From positions 1,860,001 to 1,924,000 of the forward strand of contig NZ_CP129212.1 in the NCBI RefSeq assembly GCF_030413175.1: 64,000 nucleotides of DNA, in the 5' to 3' direction. Positions 1-8,092 of the stretch are shown piece by piece. A program made the translations under genes and the position numbers. Source of the DNA: Bradyrhizobium roseum (GTDB lineage Bacteria > Pseudomonadota > Alphaproteobacteria > Rhizobiales > Xanthobacteraceae). The notes below the pieces were generated by a model that made no database searches, was not told the origin of the DNA, and saw only the letters and a program-made list of their open reading frames with translations. Positions within the stretch are counted from its first letter, which is position 1. Each line of letters begins with the position of its first letter.

Positions 1-981
1 GGCATGGTCGGATCGTTGCTGGCGATGTCCGCGCTGCGTTCGCTGCCGCTGTTTTACCTCGCTCACCTGGTCTACGGGGGGCTGGGCTTTTCCGTGCTGT
101 ACGCACCTCTGGTGTCGACGAGCGGGGAGTGGTTTCCGGAGCGGCGCGGGCTGGTGATGGGCATCGTCACCGCGGGCGGTGCCGCCGGGCAGGGCCTGTT
201 GCCGTTCTTCGCCAGCCTCGCCATCAAGGCGTTCGGCTGGCGATGGGCGTTTGTCGAAGTCGGCTGCGCGATGCTGGTCGCGCTCGCGCTCACCTTGCCG
301 TGGCTGCGATGGCCGCAGGGGTTTCGGCCGCCCGCAGGCATCGTCGCCGATGCGCCCGCCACGTCGCGGGCCGAAACCACCACGGTGGCGATGCTGGCGG
401 CCGCCGCCTTCTTTTGCTGCATGTGCATGGGCGTGCCGGTGGTGCACCTGGCGGGCTTTGTCAGCGCGGTCTGCGGCTCGGTGAGCGCCGGCGCTACCAG
501 CATGGTCGTCGCGATGATGTCGGGCGCGGTCGGCCGCGTCTTTTTCGGTTCGATTGCCGACCGGATCGGCGCTCTGAAGGCCTATGCTGCCGCATCGTTT
601 GTGCAGACTATCTGCGTGGTGGCCTTTCCGGCGCTCCAGGAAGGATGGTCCCTGATGGCGCTTTCGGCTCTGTTCGGACTGGGTTTTGCCGGCAACATGA
701 CGTGCCTGTCGCTGTGCGTGCGCGACGCCGTCCCGGCCAGCCGGTTTGGCGGGGCGATCGGGGTGGTCATGATGGTCGCGTGGGCGGGAATGGCGGCCGG
801 CGGTTATGCCGGTGGCGTGCTCTTCGACCTGTCGCTGAGCTACACGCCGTCGTTTGTGGTGGCAGGCGCGGCCGGTGTGCTGAACCTTGCGGTTCTGGCG
901 GCCCTTCAGCGTTTGAGGGGCGCCGATCGCCGGTCGGCGGAACCCGATGGATACGTCGCAGGAAATGGCCTCGTGCGATAG
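1..981 (+). CDS. MFS transporter, 3' part (5' end outside window)
   Basis: This is the C-terminal part (about 326 residues) of a major facilitator superfamily transporter. The frame is open at the first base of the window, so the true start lies upstream. The visible protein is a run of hydrophobic segments broken by short basic loops. One loop (WFPERRGLVMG, about residues 43-53) is the typical cytoplasmic connector after TM4, so roughly the first three or four helices are missing. Transport through the inner membrane is inferred from the family, and the substrate cannot be read from the sequence. The gene ends 56 bp before mutY on the same strand. Confidence 0.85.
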   Translation, partial: GMVGSLLAMSALRSLPLFYLAHLVYGGLGFSVLYAPLVSTSGEWFPERRGLVMGIVTAGGAAGQGLLPFFASLAIKAFGWRWAFVEVGCAMLVALALTLPWLRWPQGFRPPAGIVADAPATSRAETTTVAMLAAAAFFCCMCMGVPVVHLAGFVSAVCGSVSAGATSMVVAMMSGAVGRVFFGSIADRIGALKAYAAASFVQTICVVAFPALQEGWSLMALSALFGLGFAGNMTCLSLCVRDAVPASRFGGAIGVVMMVAWAGMAAGGYAGGVLFDLSLSYTPSFVVAGAAGVLNLAVLAALQRLRGADRRSAEPDGYVAGNGLVR

Positions 982-1037
982 ACGGCGCTCCATCTTCCAG
1001 GCTTGGCAATTGCGGTCTTCCAATCCTAAAATGGCGC

Positions 1038-2129
1038 ATGCACTCCATCGTCGCGACACAGAAGCCGGCCGCCGCCGACGGCGCCCCGCGCCCCGCGCTG
1101 CTGCTCGACTGGTACGACCGCCATCGCCGAAGCCTGCCGTGGCGGCCGCCGGCGGGCGAGCGGGCCGATCCTTACCGGGTCTGGCTCTCCGAGATCATGC
1201 TGCAGCAGACCGGCGTCAAAACGGTCGGGCCGTATTTCCTGAAATTTCTGGCGCGCTGGCCGGATGTCACAGCGCTCGGCCGCGCCTCGCAGGATGACGT
1301 GCTGCGGATGTGGGCCGGGCTCGGCTATTATTCGCGGGCGCGCAATCTGCATGCCTGCGCGGTCGCCGTGCTGCGCGACCATGGCGGGGTGTTTCCCGAT
1401 ACCGAGGAAGGCCTGCGCCAACTGCCGGGGATCGGCCCCTACACGGCGGCCGCCATCGGCGCGATCGCGTTCGATCTCAGGACCATGCCGGTCGACGGCA
1501 ATATCGAGCGCGTGACGTCGCGGCTCTACGCAGTCGAGGAGCCGCTGCCGCAGGCCAAGCCGCGGATCCAGGAACTCGCCGCGACGCTGCTGGGCGAGTC
1601 TCGCGCCGGCGACAGTGCGCAGGCCTTGATGGACCTCGGCTCCTCGATCTGCACGCCGAAGAAGCCGGCCTGCGCGCTGTGTCCGCTGAACGAGGACTGC
1701 GCGGCGCGGGCACGCGGCGATCAGGAGACGTTTCCGCGCAAGGCGCCGAAAAAGACCGGCGCGCTGCGCCGCGGCGCGGCCTTCATCGTCACGCGCGGCG
1801 ACGAACTGCTGGTTCGCACGCGCCCCGAAAAGGGCCTGCTTGGCGGCATGACTGAAGTGCCGGGTTCGGACTGGGTTTCGCGACAGGAAGACAAGGCGGC
1901 GCTAAGCCAGGCGCCCGTGCTGAAGAACGTAACGCGCTGGCACCGCAAGGCGGGCGTCGTCACCCACGTGTTCACGCATTTTCCGCTCGAACTCGTGGTC
2001 TATACGGCAAGCGTGCCTGCGCGCACGCGGGCGCCGGAGGGCATGCGCTGGGTGCCGGTGGCGACGCTGGCCGACGAGGCGCTGCCGAATGTGATGCGCA
2101 AGGCGATCGCGCACGGGCTCGGGGAATGA
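1038..2129 (+). CDS. mutY: A/G-specific adenine glycosylase MutY
   Basis: MutY removes adenine mispaired with 8-oxoguanine or guanine, an early step of base excision repair. The 363-residue product has the family layout. The catalytic Glu is at about residue 52 in SEIMLQQT. A helix-hairpin-helix LPGIGPYTAA lies at 129-138, with the catalytic Asp at 153 in VDGN. Four Cys at 205, 212, 215 and 221 (spacing C-x6-C-x2-C-x5-C) bind the 4Fe-4S cluster. A C-terminal Nudix-like domain recognises 8-oxoG. The ATG at 1038 gives the normal N-terminus. The frame stays open far upstream, but that part overlaps the MFS gene and does not look like MutY. No strong Shine-Dalgarno is visible. Confidence 0.96.
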   Translation: MHSIVATQKPAAADGAPRPALLLDWYDRHRRSLPWRPPAGERADPYRVWLSEIMLQQTGVKTVGPYFLKFLARWPDVTALGRASQDDVLRMWAGLGYYSRARNLHACAVAVLRDHGGVFPDTEEGLRQLPGIGPYTAAAIGAIAFDLRTMPVDGNIERVTSRLYAVEEPLPQAKPRIQELAATLLGESRAGDSAQALMDLGSSICTPKKPACALCPLNEDCAARARGDQETFPRKAPKKTGALRRGAAFIVTRGDELLVRTRPEKGLLGGMTEVPGSDWVSRQEDKAALSQAPVLKNVTRWHRKAGVVTHVFTHFPLELVVYTASVPARTRAPEGMRWVPVATLADEALPNVMRKAIAHGLGE

Positions 2130-2163
2130 GCTATGGCCCCTGCCGGCCCGCCGCCCGCGGCGC

Positions 2164-3429
2164 TTACCGCGCGAACTGCACGATCGGCGGCTTGGCGTTG
2201 AGCCCTTCGACCTGGAAGCCGGCGACGCGCTTGTAGTTGGTGGCGATGTCTTCCAGCTCCTTGAGCGACAGCACGTCGGTGACGACGTCGTAGCCGTCGG
2301 GCGCGCGTTCCTCGACCATCTGCATGACCTGCTCGGGCCCGTTGCGGCGGTTGAGCATCACGAGGTCCGTGGTGGCAGGCCGCCGCTCGGCTTCATAGGC
2401 GAGCAGGGCGGCGTTGGTCGCCCCCTTTGCCAAAATTTCGCGGGTGATGACGCGCGCATCCAGAATGGCCTGCGAGGCGCCGTTGGAGCCGATCGGGTAC
2501 ATCGGGTGCGCGGCGTCGCCCATCAGCGTGACGCGGCCGAACGTCCATTGCGGGATCGGATCGCGGTCGACCAGCGGGTATTCGTAGGCGTGCGAACAAT
2601 TCTCGATCAGGCCGGGCACGTCGAGCCAGTCGAATTTCCAGTCCTTGAACCAGGGCAGGAACTCTTCGAGCTTTGCGGAGCGGTTATAATCCTCGCGCCG
2701 CCATTGATAGGTCGGCGGCATGTGCCGCTCGGCCACCCAGTTGATCCTGAACTTGCCGGCGCTGTCGGCCTGTTTGGAAATCGGGTAGCAGACGAATTTC
2801 AAGATCTCGTGGCCGGCCATGATCATGGTGCGGCCGGACAGGAAGGCGTCGCTGTCGGTGACGCCGCGCCAGAGAATCCGCCCGTTCCAGATCGGTGGGC
2901 CTTCTTTCGGATAGAGCTTTTCGCGCACCGCCGAATGAATGCCGTCGGCCGCGATCAACAGCGCACCGTCGTGGGCGTCTTGCGATTTTCCGGTCGCCTT
3001 GTCGATGAATTCGGCGCGCACGCCGTTCTCCGTCTCGCTCCAGCCGGTGAGATGGTGGCTGGTGAGAATGTTCTCGCGTCCCAGCCGTTCGATCGCGGCG
3101 TCGAGCAGGATCTGCTGCAGCGTCCCGCGATGGATCGAGAATTGCGGCCATTTGTAGCCAGCCTCGATGCCGCGTGGCTCGCTCCAGATCGGCTTGCCGT
3201 GCTTGGAGAAATAGGCGAGTTCCTTGGTGCGGACGCCGTGCGCATCGAGTGCGTCATGCAGGCCGAGCTCGATCAGTTCGCGCACCGCATGCGGCAGCAC
3301 GTTGATGCCGACGCCGAGCGGCCGCAGCTCGGGCACGCTTTCGAACACCCGGACCGGTACGCCGATCTGGTGCAGGCTGAGGGCCAGCGTCAGCCCGCCG
3401 ATACCGCCACCCGCGATGAGAACCGTCAT
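2164..3429 (-). CDS. FAD-dependent aromatic hydroxylase-type monooxygenase
   Basis: This 421-residue protein is a class A flavoprotein monooxygenase of the salicylate/3-hydroxybenzoate hydroxylase type. The N-terminus carries the dinucleotide-binding motif GGGIGG at about residues 7-12. The second FAD-ribityl motif GDAAHP is at about 302-307, followed by the conserved PIGSNGASQAILDA region. Such enzymes hydroxylate aromatic or quinone-like substrates with NAD(P)H and O2. The substrate is not evident, and a PhzS-like phenazine hydroxylase is another possibility. The gene is convergent with mutY and stands alone on the minus strand, divergent from the glutathione S-transferase at 3603. Confidence 0.85.
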   Translation of the reverse strand: MTVLIAGGGIGGLTLALSLHQIGVPVRVFESVPELRPLGVGINVLPHAVRELIELGLHDALDAHGVRTKELAYFSKHGKPIWSEPRGIEAGYKWPQFSIHRGTLQQILLDAAIERLGRENILTSHHLTGWSETENGVRAEFIDKATGKSQDAHDGALLIAADGIHSAVREKLYPKEGPPIWNGRILWRGVTDSDAFLSGRTMIMAGHEILKFVCYPISKQADSAGKFRINWVAERHMPPTYQWRREDYNRSAKLEEFLPWFKDWKFDWLDVPGLIENCSHAYEYPLVDRDPIPQWTFGRVTLMGDAAHPMYPIGSNGASQAILDARVITREILAKGATNAALLAYEAERRPATTDLVMLNRRNGPEQVMQMVEERAPDGYDVVTDVLSLKELEDIATNYKRVAGFQVEGLNAKPPIVQFAR

Positions 3430-3602
3430 GTTACGCCCCTGTTACTTCCCGCGCGTCATGGCACGAGAGGCGGCAAGGGGGCAACTGCGAAGGCGGCGGG
3501 AATTGCGTCGGCAGTTGTGCCGGCCTGGTACGCTGCAACGCTGCGGAGATGGACGTCGGACAGACGGGCGGCTAACCTCCGGTTCCCACCGAAAGGATCG
3601 CC

Positions 3603-4220
3603 ATGTTCAAGCTTTATTACGCCCCCGGCACGATTGCGCTGGCTTCGCTGATTGCCCTGGAAGAGGCCGGCGCCGCTTACACGGCGGAGCGGCTCGATTT
3701 CAAGAACAGCCAGCAGACCACCCCGGAATATCTGGCGATCAATCCGAAGGGGCGGGTGCCGGCGCTGGTGACCGATCGCGGCACCCTGACCGAGACGCCG
3801 GCGATCCTCGGCTACATCGCGCAGGGTTTTCCTCAGGCCAGGCTGATGCCGGAAGAACCGTTTGCGGCGGCGCAGGCGCAGTCCTTCAACAGCTATCTCT
3901 GCTCCACGGTACACATCAATCATGCGCACAAGATGCGCGGCTATCGCTGGGCGGTCGAGGAGTCCTCGTTCGCCGACATGAAGCGCAAGGTGCCCGAAAC
4001 GATGGCCGCTTGCTTTGCGCTGATCGAGCGCGAGATGCTGAAGGGGCCGTGGGTGATGGGCGAGCAATACACGATCTGCGATCCCTATCTCTACGCCATC
4101 GAGCTCTGGCTCGATGGCGACGGCGTCGATCTCAAGACGCTGCCCAAGGTGGCGGCGCACCACCAGCGGATGTTGGAGCGGCCCGCTGTGCAAAAGGTGC
4201 TGGCTGAAGTGAAGCGTTGA
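3603..4220 (+). CDS. Glutathione S-transferase family protein
   Basis: This cytosolic GST-like protein has 205 residues. The N-terminal thioredoxin-fold half (1-80) includes the cis-Pro VPAL segment and the glutathione gamma-Glu contact motif ETPAIL (about 63-68). An all-helical C-terminal domain follows. Members conjugate glutathione to electrophiles or act as isomerases, and the substrate here is unknown. The start at 3603 is preceded by AAAGGAT at good spacing. The gene is divergent from the flavin monooxygenase, which hints at detoxification of an aromatic compound but does not show it. It ends just before a perfect palindromic repeat. Confidence 0.9.
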   Translation: MFKLYYAPGTIALASLIALEEAGAAYTAERLDFKNSQQTTPEYLAINPKGRVPALVTDRGTLTETPAILGYIAQGFPQARLMPEEPFAAAQAQSFNSYLCSTVHINHAHKMRGYRWAVEESSFADMKRKVPETMAACFALIEREMLKGPWVMGEQYTICDPYLYAIELWLDGDGVDLKTLPKVAAHHQRMLERPAVQKVLAEVKR

Positions 4221-4240
4221 CATCGCAGAGATTGAGAACC

Positions 4241-4317
4241 GTAGCCCGCATGAGCGCAGCGATATGCGGGACCGGCGTCCGCGGCATCCCGCATATCGCT
4301 GCGCTCATGCGGGCTAC
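4241..4317. repeat. Palindromic intergenic repeat, family A copy 1
   Basis: A perfect 30-bp inverted repeat (4241-4270 and 4288-4317) surrounds a 17-bp loop. The arms read GTAGCCCGCATGAGCGCAGC and continue for ten more bases. It lies between the convergent GST and LysR genes, where such a hairpin could end transcription in both directions. A near copy lies at 5791-5853. Confidence 0.85.
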
Positions 4318-4333
4318 ATCTCCTTCTCACGCT

Positions 4334-5254
4334 CTACGATTTTGATTTCCCCCGCTCCATCTCGCGGCCGATGCCGAGCATGATGTTGCGCAGCCAGATC
4401 GAGCCCGGGTCCATCTGGGCGCGGGTCGGGTAGAACAGATACTGCTCGTCGACCCCGGGATCGAGCGGCGGCGCGATCGTCGTCAGCGACAATTGTTTCG
4501 ACAGCGCCGCGATCAGGCGGCGCGGCACGAAGGCGACGAGGTCGGTGCGCGCGGTCACGTGCAGCGCCTCGATATAGCCGGGAACGACCAGCGCGATCCG
4601 CCGCTCGATGCCCGCAGGCCGCAGCCACATGTCGATCAAATCCTCGCTCTGTCCGCGGATCACCACCGCGACATGGCGCGCCTCGAGAAAGGCCTCGATC
4701 CGTCTCAACCCTGCGCCGGCCGGGTGACCCTGCCGGACCGCCAGCGCATCGCGGTCGGTGTAAAGCCGCTGCCGGTGAAAGCCGGTAAAGGCGTTGCCGA
4801 TCGAGATCACCATGTCGATGGTGCGGGCGAATTCCGCCGTGAAGATCGCGGGCCCCCGCCACGGCACCACGTCGATCCGGACGTTCGGCGCCAGTCTTGT
4901 GATCTTTTCCATCAGCCGCGGCATCAGCAATTCGACCGCGAGATCCGGCATCATCAGCCGAAACTGGCGTTCGCTGCTGGCGGCGTCGAAATCGTCGGGG
5001 ATGAACAGCGATCGCACCTGGTCGAGCGTTTGCGCCAGCGGCGCGCGCAAGGCCTGCGCCCGCGGTGTCAGCTCCATCCGCGCCCCGGTCCGCACCAGCA
5101 GGGGATCGCCGACTAGGTCGCGCAGCCGCTGCAGGGCGTGGCTCGTCGCCGGCTGGGACAGCCCGATCCGCACCGCGGCGCGGCTGACGTTGGCTTCGCG
5201 CAGCAGGGCGTCGAGCGCGACCAAGAGGTTGAGATCGAGCGAATTCAAATTCAT
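4334..5254 (-). CDS. LysR-family transcriptional regulator
   Basis: This 306-residue LysR-type regulator opens with MNLNSLDLNLLVALDALL and continues with the typical N-terminal helix-turn-helix (about residues 18-60, containing LSQPATSHALQRLRDLVGDPLL). The C-terminal periplasmic-binding-protein-like effector domain follows. The ATG at 5254 is chosen because the helix-turn-helix then starts where it does in the family. The frame runs upstream to 5521 only through the neighbouring gene's region. A 9-bp inverted repeat directly upstream (5257-5279) is a plausible operator. The regulator is divergent from the small NTF2-like gene at 5342, the usual LysR/target arrangement. Confidence 0.93.
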   Translation of the reverse strand: MNLNSLDLNLLVALDALLREANVSRAAVRIGLSQPATSHALQRLRDLVGDPLLVRTGARMELTPRAQALRAPLAQTLDQVRSLFIPDDFDAASSERQFRLMMPDLAVELLMPRLMEKITRLAPNVRIDVVPWRGPAIFTAEFARTIDMVISIGNAFTGFHRQRLYTDRDALAVRQGHPAGAGLRRIEAFLEARHVAVVIRGQSEDLIDMWLRPAGIERRIALVVPGYIEALHVTARTDLVAFVPRRLIAALSKQLSLTTIAPPLDPGVDEQYLFYPTRAQMDPGSIWLRNIMLGIGREMERGKSKS

Positions 5255-5256
5255 GC

Positions 5257-5279
5257 AGTGAATATATATCATATTCACT
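5257..5279. promoter_or_regulatory. Probable LysR-type operator
   Basis: A perfect inverted repeat AGTGAATAT-N5-ATATTCACT lies 2 bp upstream of the LysR start codon and in the divergent region with the gene at 5342. It fits the AT-rich dyads bound by LysR proteins. Autoregulation and control of the divergent gene are inferred. Confidence 0.6.
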
Positions 5280-5341
5280 ATCGATTGGAAGAATGACAGG
5301 CGGCGCGCGATGGTCCCGGCATCATCACAGGAGAAGCCGCC

Positions 5342-5773
5342 ATGAGCGCAGCCGCGAACAAGAAACTGGTTCAGCAGGTCTATACGGATTCCGCCAACCG
5401 CAGCGGGACAACGTTCCTCGACAACCTCGCCGAGGACGCCACCTGGGTCGTCACCGGGCAATATTCCTGGTCGCACGAATTCAAGGGCCGTGACGCCATC
5501 AACAACGGCCTGATGGGTCATTTCCGCTCGTTCTTCGCCGCGCGGCCGCGCACCGTGGCGTTCAACTTCATCGCGGAAGGCGACTACGTCGTCGTCGAGG
5601 CGCGCGGCGACAATGTCACGAAGTCAGGCGAGCGCTATGACAACCAGTATTGCATGGTCTGGCGGATCGAGGACGGCAGGATCAAGCAGATCAAGGAATA
5701 TTGCGATTCCGCGCTGGTCGAGCGCGTGCTGGGGAAGTTTCCCGAAGAGCGGAAGATGACGGCGGCGGTTTGA
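5342..5773 (+). CDS. NTF2-like / SnoaL-like small protein
   Basis: This 143-residue protein has the pattern of the nuclear transport factor 2-like superfamily (ketosteroid isomerase/SnoaL type). It has an N-terminal helix, an aromatic-rich LAEDATWVVTGQYSW strand region, and a C-terminal IEDGRIKQIKEYCDSALVERVL segment typical of the family. Members are small cone-shaped enzymes or binding proteins, and the activity cannot be assigned. AGGAG sits 8 bp before the ATG. It lies divergent from the LysR regulator and is its most likely target. A palindromic repeat follows the stop. Confidence 0.85.
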   Translation: MSAAANKKLVQQVYTDSANRSGTTFLDNLAEDATWVVTGQYSWSHEFKGRDAINNGLMGHFRSFFAARPRTVAFNFIAEGDYVVVEARGDNVTKSGERYDNQYCMVWRIEDGRIKQIKEYCDSALVERVLGKFPEERKMTAAV

Positions 5774-5790
5774 GACGTTCTCAGACAGAA

Positions 5791-5853
5791 GCCCACATGA
5801 GCGAAGCGACATGCGGGGTCGGTGGTCCCGCATGTCGCTCCGCTCATGCGGGC
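5791..5853. repeat. Palindromic intergenic repeat, family A copy 2
   Basis: This inverted repeat has arms 5791-5817 and 5827-5853 and two mismatches. It shares the CATGAGCG...ATGCGGG core with the copy at 4241-4317, 1.5 kb away. It lies between two convergent genes. Confidence 0.8.
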
Positions 5854-5870
5854 CACGATAAAACGCAAAC

Positions 5871-5897
5871 TTCACCCGCCCCTCAAGGGCGGGTGAA
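5871..5897 (-). terminator. Intrinsic terminator of the GST gene at 5904
   Basis: A perfect 11-bp stem (5871-5881 with 5887-5897) closes a 5-nt loop just after the stop codon of the minus-strand GST gene. It is followed on that strand by a T-rich run (GTTTGCGTTTTA). Confidence 0.7.
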
Positions 5898-5903
5898 GCA
5901 GAT

Positions 5904-6596
5904 TCAGGCCGCCTTGATGCCGAGATGCTTGAACATGTTGCTGCGGGCTTCGTCGTCCATCTCGGCCTTGAATTTGAAATTGTCCTTCAGCGCGATCGCC
6001 TTGGCCGCCGCCGGACGGGCCGAAACCTCGTCGACCAGTCGCTTGACGTTGGGATATTTCGCGACCGCTTCCTCGCCCATCACGAACGCGGCCATCCGTG
6101 CCCAACCCCACAAGGCCATGTCGACGATGGTGTAGGTGTCGCCCACCATGTATTTGCGGCCGGCGAGGTGGTCGTTGAGCACCGCGTAATGGCGATGCGC
6201 CTCGAACTGGTAGCGGTTATGCGCATAGTCGTGATTCTGGTCCTTTGGCGCAAAGTGCTTGAAGTGCACCGCCTGTCCGGAATACGGGCCGATGCCCGTT
6301 GCCACGAACATCAGCCAGGACAGCATCTGCGCGCGATTTTGCGGCGTGTTGGCCGGCAGGAACTTGCCGGTCTTTTCGGCGAGGTAGAGCAGGATGGCGT
6401 TGCTGTCGAAAACCTTGACGCCGTCATCGTCGATCGCCGGCACCTTGGCGTTCGGATTGACGGCGAGATATTCCGGCTTGAACTGGTCGCCCTTGCGGGT
6501 GTCGACGGCGACCGGCTCATAGGCGATGCCGGCTTCCTCGAGGAAGAGGGCGACCTTGGTCGGGTTGGGCGAACCGTTGAAATAGAATTTGAGCAT
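5904..6596 (-). CDS. Glutathione S-transferase family protein
   Basis: This 230-residue GST has a thioredoxin-fold half (1-80) with VPAI and the DSNAILLYL glutathione-contact motif (about residues 63-71). A long helical C-terminal domain follows. It resembles the YfcG/GstB-like GSTs of proteobacteria more than the GST at 3603, so the two are not a recent duplication. The start at 6596 (MLKFYFNG) is preceded by GGGGAGA at good spacing. A start at 6656 would add a non-conserved N-terminus. An intrinsic terminator follows the gene. Confidence 0.9.
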   Translation of the reverse strand: MLKFYFNGSPNPTKVALFLEEAGIAYEPVAVDTRKGDQFKPEYLAVNPNAKVPAIDDDGVKVFDSNAILLYLAEKTGKFLPANTPQNRAQMLSWLMFVATGIGPYSGQAVHFKHFAPKDQNHDYAHNRYQFEAHRHYAVLNDHLAGRKYMVGDTYTIVDMALWGWARMAAFVMGEEAVAKYPNVKRLVDEVSARPAAAKAIALKDNFKFKAEMDDEARSNMFKHLGIKAA

Positions 6597-6759
6597 GTCT
6601 GGATTTCTCCCCCATGGGCTGCTTGCAGGACAGCTTCGCGCGGCGGGCGGCGTCATTGCCGCCCCATGGAACGTCCATGCTCAAATTTTGCGGGTTGCGC
6701 AAGCGACCAGTGTGTGACCGGGCCGGTGTCCGGGTGGCCGAGACCAGCGACGCCGGCTG

Positions 6760-7086
6760 TTACGACAGCGCCAGCCCGCCGATGCCGGTGACCGCAAGGC
6801 CGATTCCAGCGGCGATCATGATAGCCGCAAAACGCCTTTCCGAACGCAGTGCCGTCCGCTGCCCATTGCGTTCTGTTCCCCGGGCATAACCATGGACGAT
6901 GATCTGCTCGCTGAAGGTGCCGTTGGCGTCGAGAATATCGGTGAGGCCGGCGCTGGCCACCAGAATGCCGAGGATGATCAGTCCGGCCGGACCGAGCAGG
7001 CTCAACAGCAGCATGGGAAACAGGCCGATCAGGAAGATCGGGAGCAGCGGCAGCACAATGAACGACTCGGAGCTTCGCGTGCGCAT
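6760..7086 (-). CDS. Small membrane protein, unknown function
   Basis: I do not recognise this 108-residue protein. It has two long hydrophobic segments near the N-terminus (FIVLPLLPIFLIGLFPMLLL and LIILGILVASAGL). A polar middle with basic residues follows, then a last hydrophobic segment at the C-terminus (FAAIMIAAGIGLAVTGIGGL), so it probably spans the inner membrane two or three times. The ATG at 7086 is chosen over 7164 because GAGGT lies 8 bp upstream of it. It is a single gene on the minus strand, divergent from the EF-hand gene. Confidence 0.65.
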   Translation of the reverse strand: MRTRSSESFIVLPLLPIFLIGLFPMLLLSLLGPAGLIILGILVASAGLTDILDANGTFSEQIIVHGYARGTERNGQRTALRSERRFAAIMIAAGIGLAVTGIGGLALS

Positions 7087-7354
7087 GGCGGTGACCTCAG
7101 GGGAACGCGGAGTAGAAGTATGCCTGAAAATCGGGGCGACAAGGCGGAAAAGCCAACCGTGCAACTCGCAGGGCTCCCATGCTGGTTGCCCGCCGAGGTT
7201 GCAGAGACAATAGGCACCGCCACATTTTGCGTCAGTTGACCTGCCCCTAATAGGCAGGTGCAGTGCTCAGGTGCGCTCGCTGACCGGCGCGGATGTACGA
7301 CAGGCGGCGCCCGCAAGGGAAGTCAAGTTGCGATTGCCGCAACTCGGAGGAGCC

Positions 7355-8047
7355 ATGCAGCGAGTCTCGGGCGTCCCTGGGTGGGTCGTCGCAGGAATAT
7401 TGATGGCGGCATTGAATGTGCCGGTGTCCGCCCCCGGTCAGCAGGCGGCAGCCCGGCCGCCCTTGGCGGTGCCTGGTGCCTTGGCGCCGGATTCGCCGCC
7501 ACGCGCAAGTTCGACGCTGGAGCGCTATTTCGCGAGTCTGCACCAGGATTTCGTCCAGCTCGACGCCGATCTCGACGGAATGATCACGCAGCGCGATGTC
7601 GATCTTCACGTCCTGATGGAGACCGTCGTTTCGCGCACTTTCGCTCTGCAGTTTGTTATGGGCTACGATCTCGATGGAGATGGCGCGGTGACGGAAGACG
7701 AAATCCGTCGGGCCATGAAATACCGGCTGAGATCGGCGCCGAACGATCCGGAAGCAAAGATCAGCGATACCGTTCGATCGACGATGGCGCTGGATACCGA
7801 CGGCGACGGCAAGGTCAGCGCCTCCGAAGCGGGTAAGTTCACATACCCTGATATGAAGAGAGATTTGGGGTTTCCCGAACTGCCAGCGTGTGCGCGCCGA
7901 ATATTAATGCTGGAATCCCGCACGAAGGGAGAAATCGCATGGAGCGATTACGAGGCCGCGGGCGAAAAACTTTTCCGCAGGATCGACACCGACAAGGACG
8001 GCAAGATCTCGCGGAGGGAACTCGACGATTGTCGCGGTGGGCCTTAG
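7355..8047 (+). CDS. Secreted EF-hand protein with four Ca2+-binding loops
   Basis: This 230-residue protein has an N-terminal signal-like hydrophobic stretch (about residues 8-25), a Pro/Ala-rich linker, and four EF-hand loops. The loops are DADLDGMITQRD (70-81), DLDGDGAVTEDE (105-116), DTDGDGKVSASE (147-158) and DTDKDGKISRRE (211-222). The first loop ends in Asp instead of Glu, and the other three are canonical. Periplasmic calcium binding is inferred, and no enzymatic domain is visible. CGGAGGA precedes the ATG at 7355. The last codons (GGTGGGCCTTAG) run into a duplicated fragment of the ccrM 3' end. Confidence 0.85.
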   Translation: MQRVSGVPGWVVAGILMAALNVPVSAPGQQAAARPPLAVPGALAPDSPPRASSTLERYFASLHQDFVQLDADLDGMITQRDVDLHVLMETVVSRTFALQFVMGYDLDGDGAVTEDEIRRAMKYRLRSAPNDPEAKISDTVRSTMALDTDGDGKVSASEAGKFTYPDMKRDLGFPELPACARRILMLESRTKGEIAWSDYEAAGEKLFRRIDTDKDGKISRRELDDCRGGP

Positions 8048-8092
8048 CCCGCCGCCATCTCGGAACGGATTTCCGCCGCAGTCGCCGGTCAG
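8040..8092. repeat. Copy of the ccrM 3' end (direct repeat, left)
   Basis: These 53 bp match 9859-9914, the 3' end of ccrM, with a few mismatches and single-base gaps. Read on the minus strand, they still encode [10 protein letters not shown] followed by a stop (TAA instead of TGA), with a synonymous Ser codon change. The two copies are direct repeats bracketing the orphan gene at 8089-9771. Confidence 0.85.

Noticed and set aside
3603..6596. The two glutathione S-transferases as a recent duplication
   Set aside because: Their sequences differ strongly in both domains and their lengths differ, so they belong to different GST subgroups.
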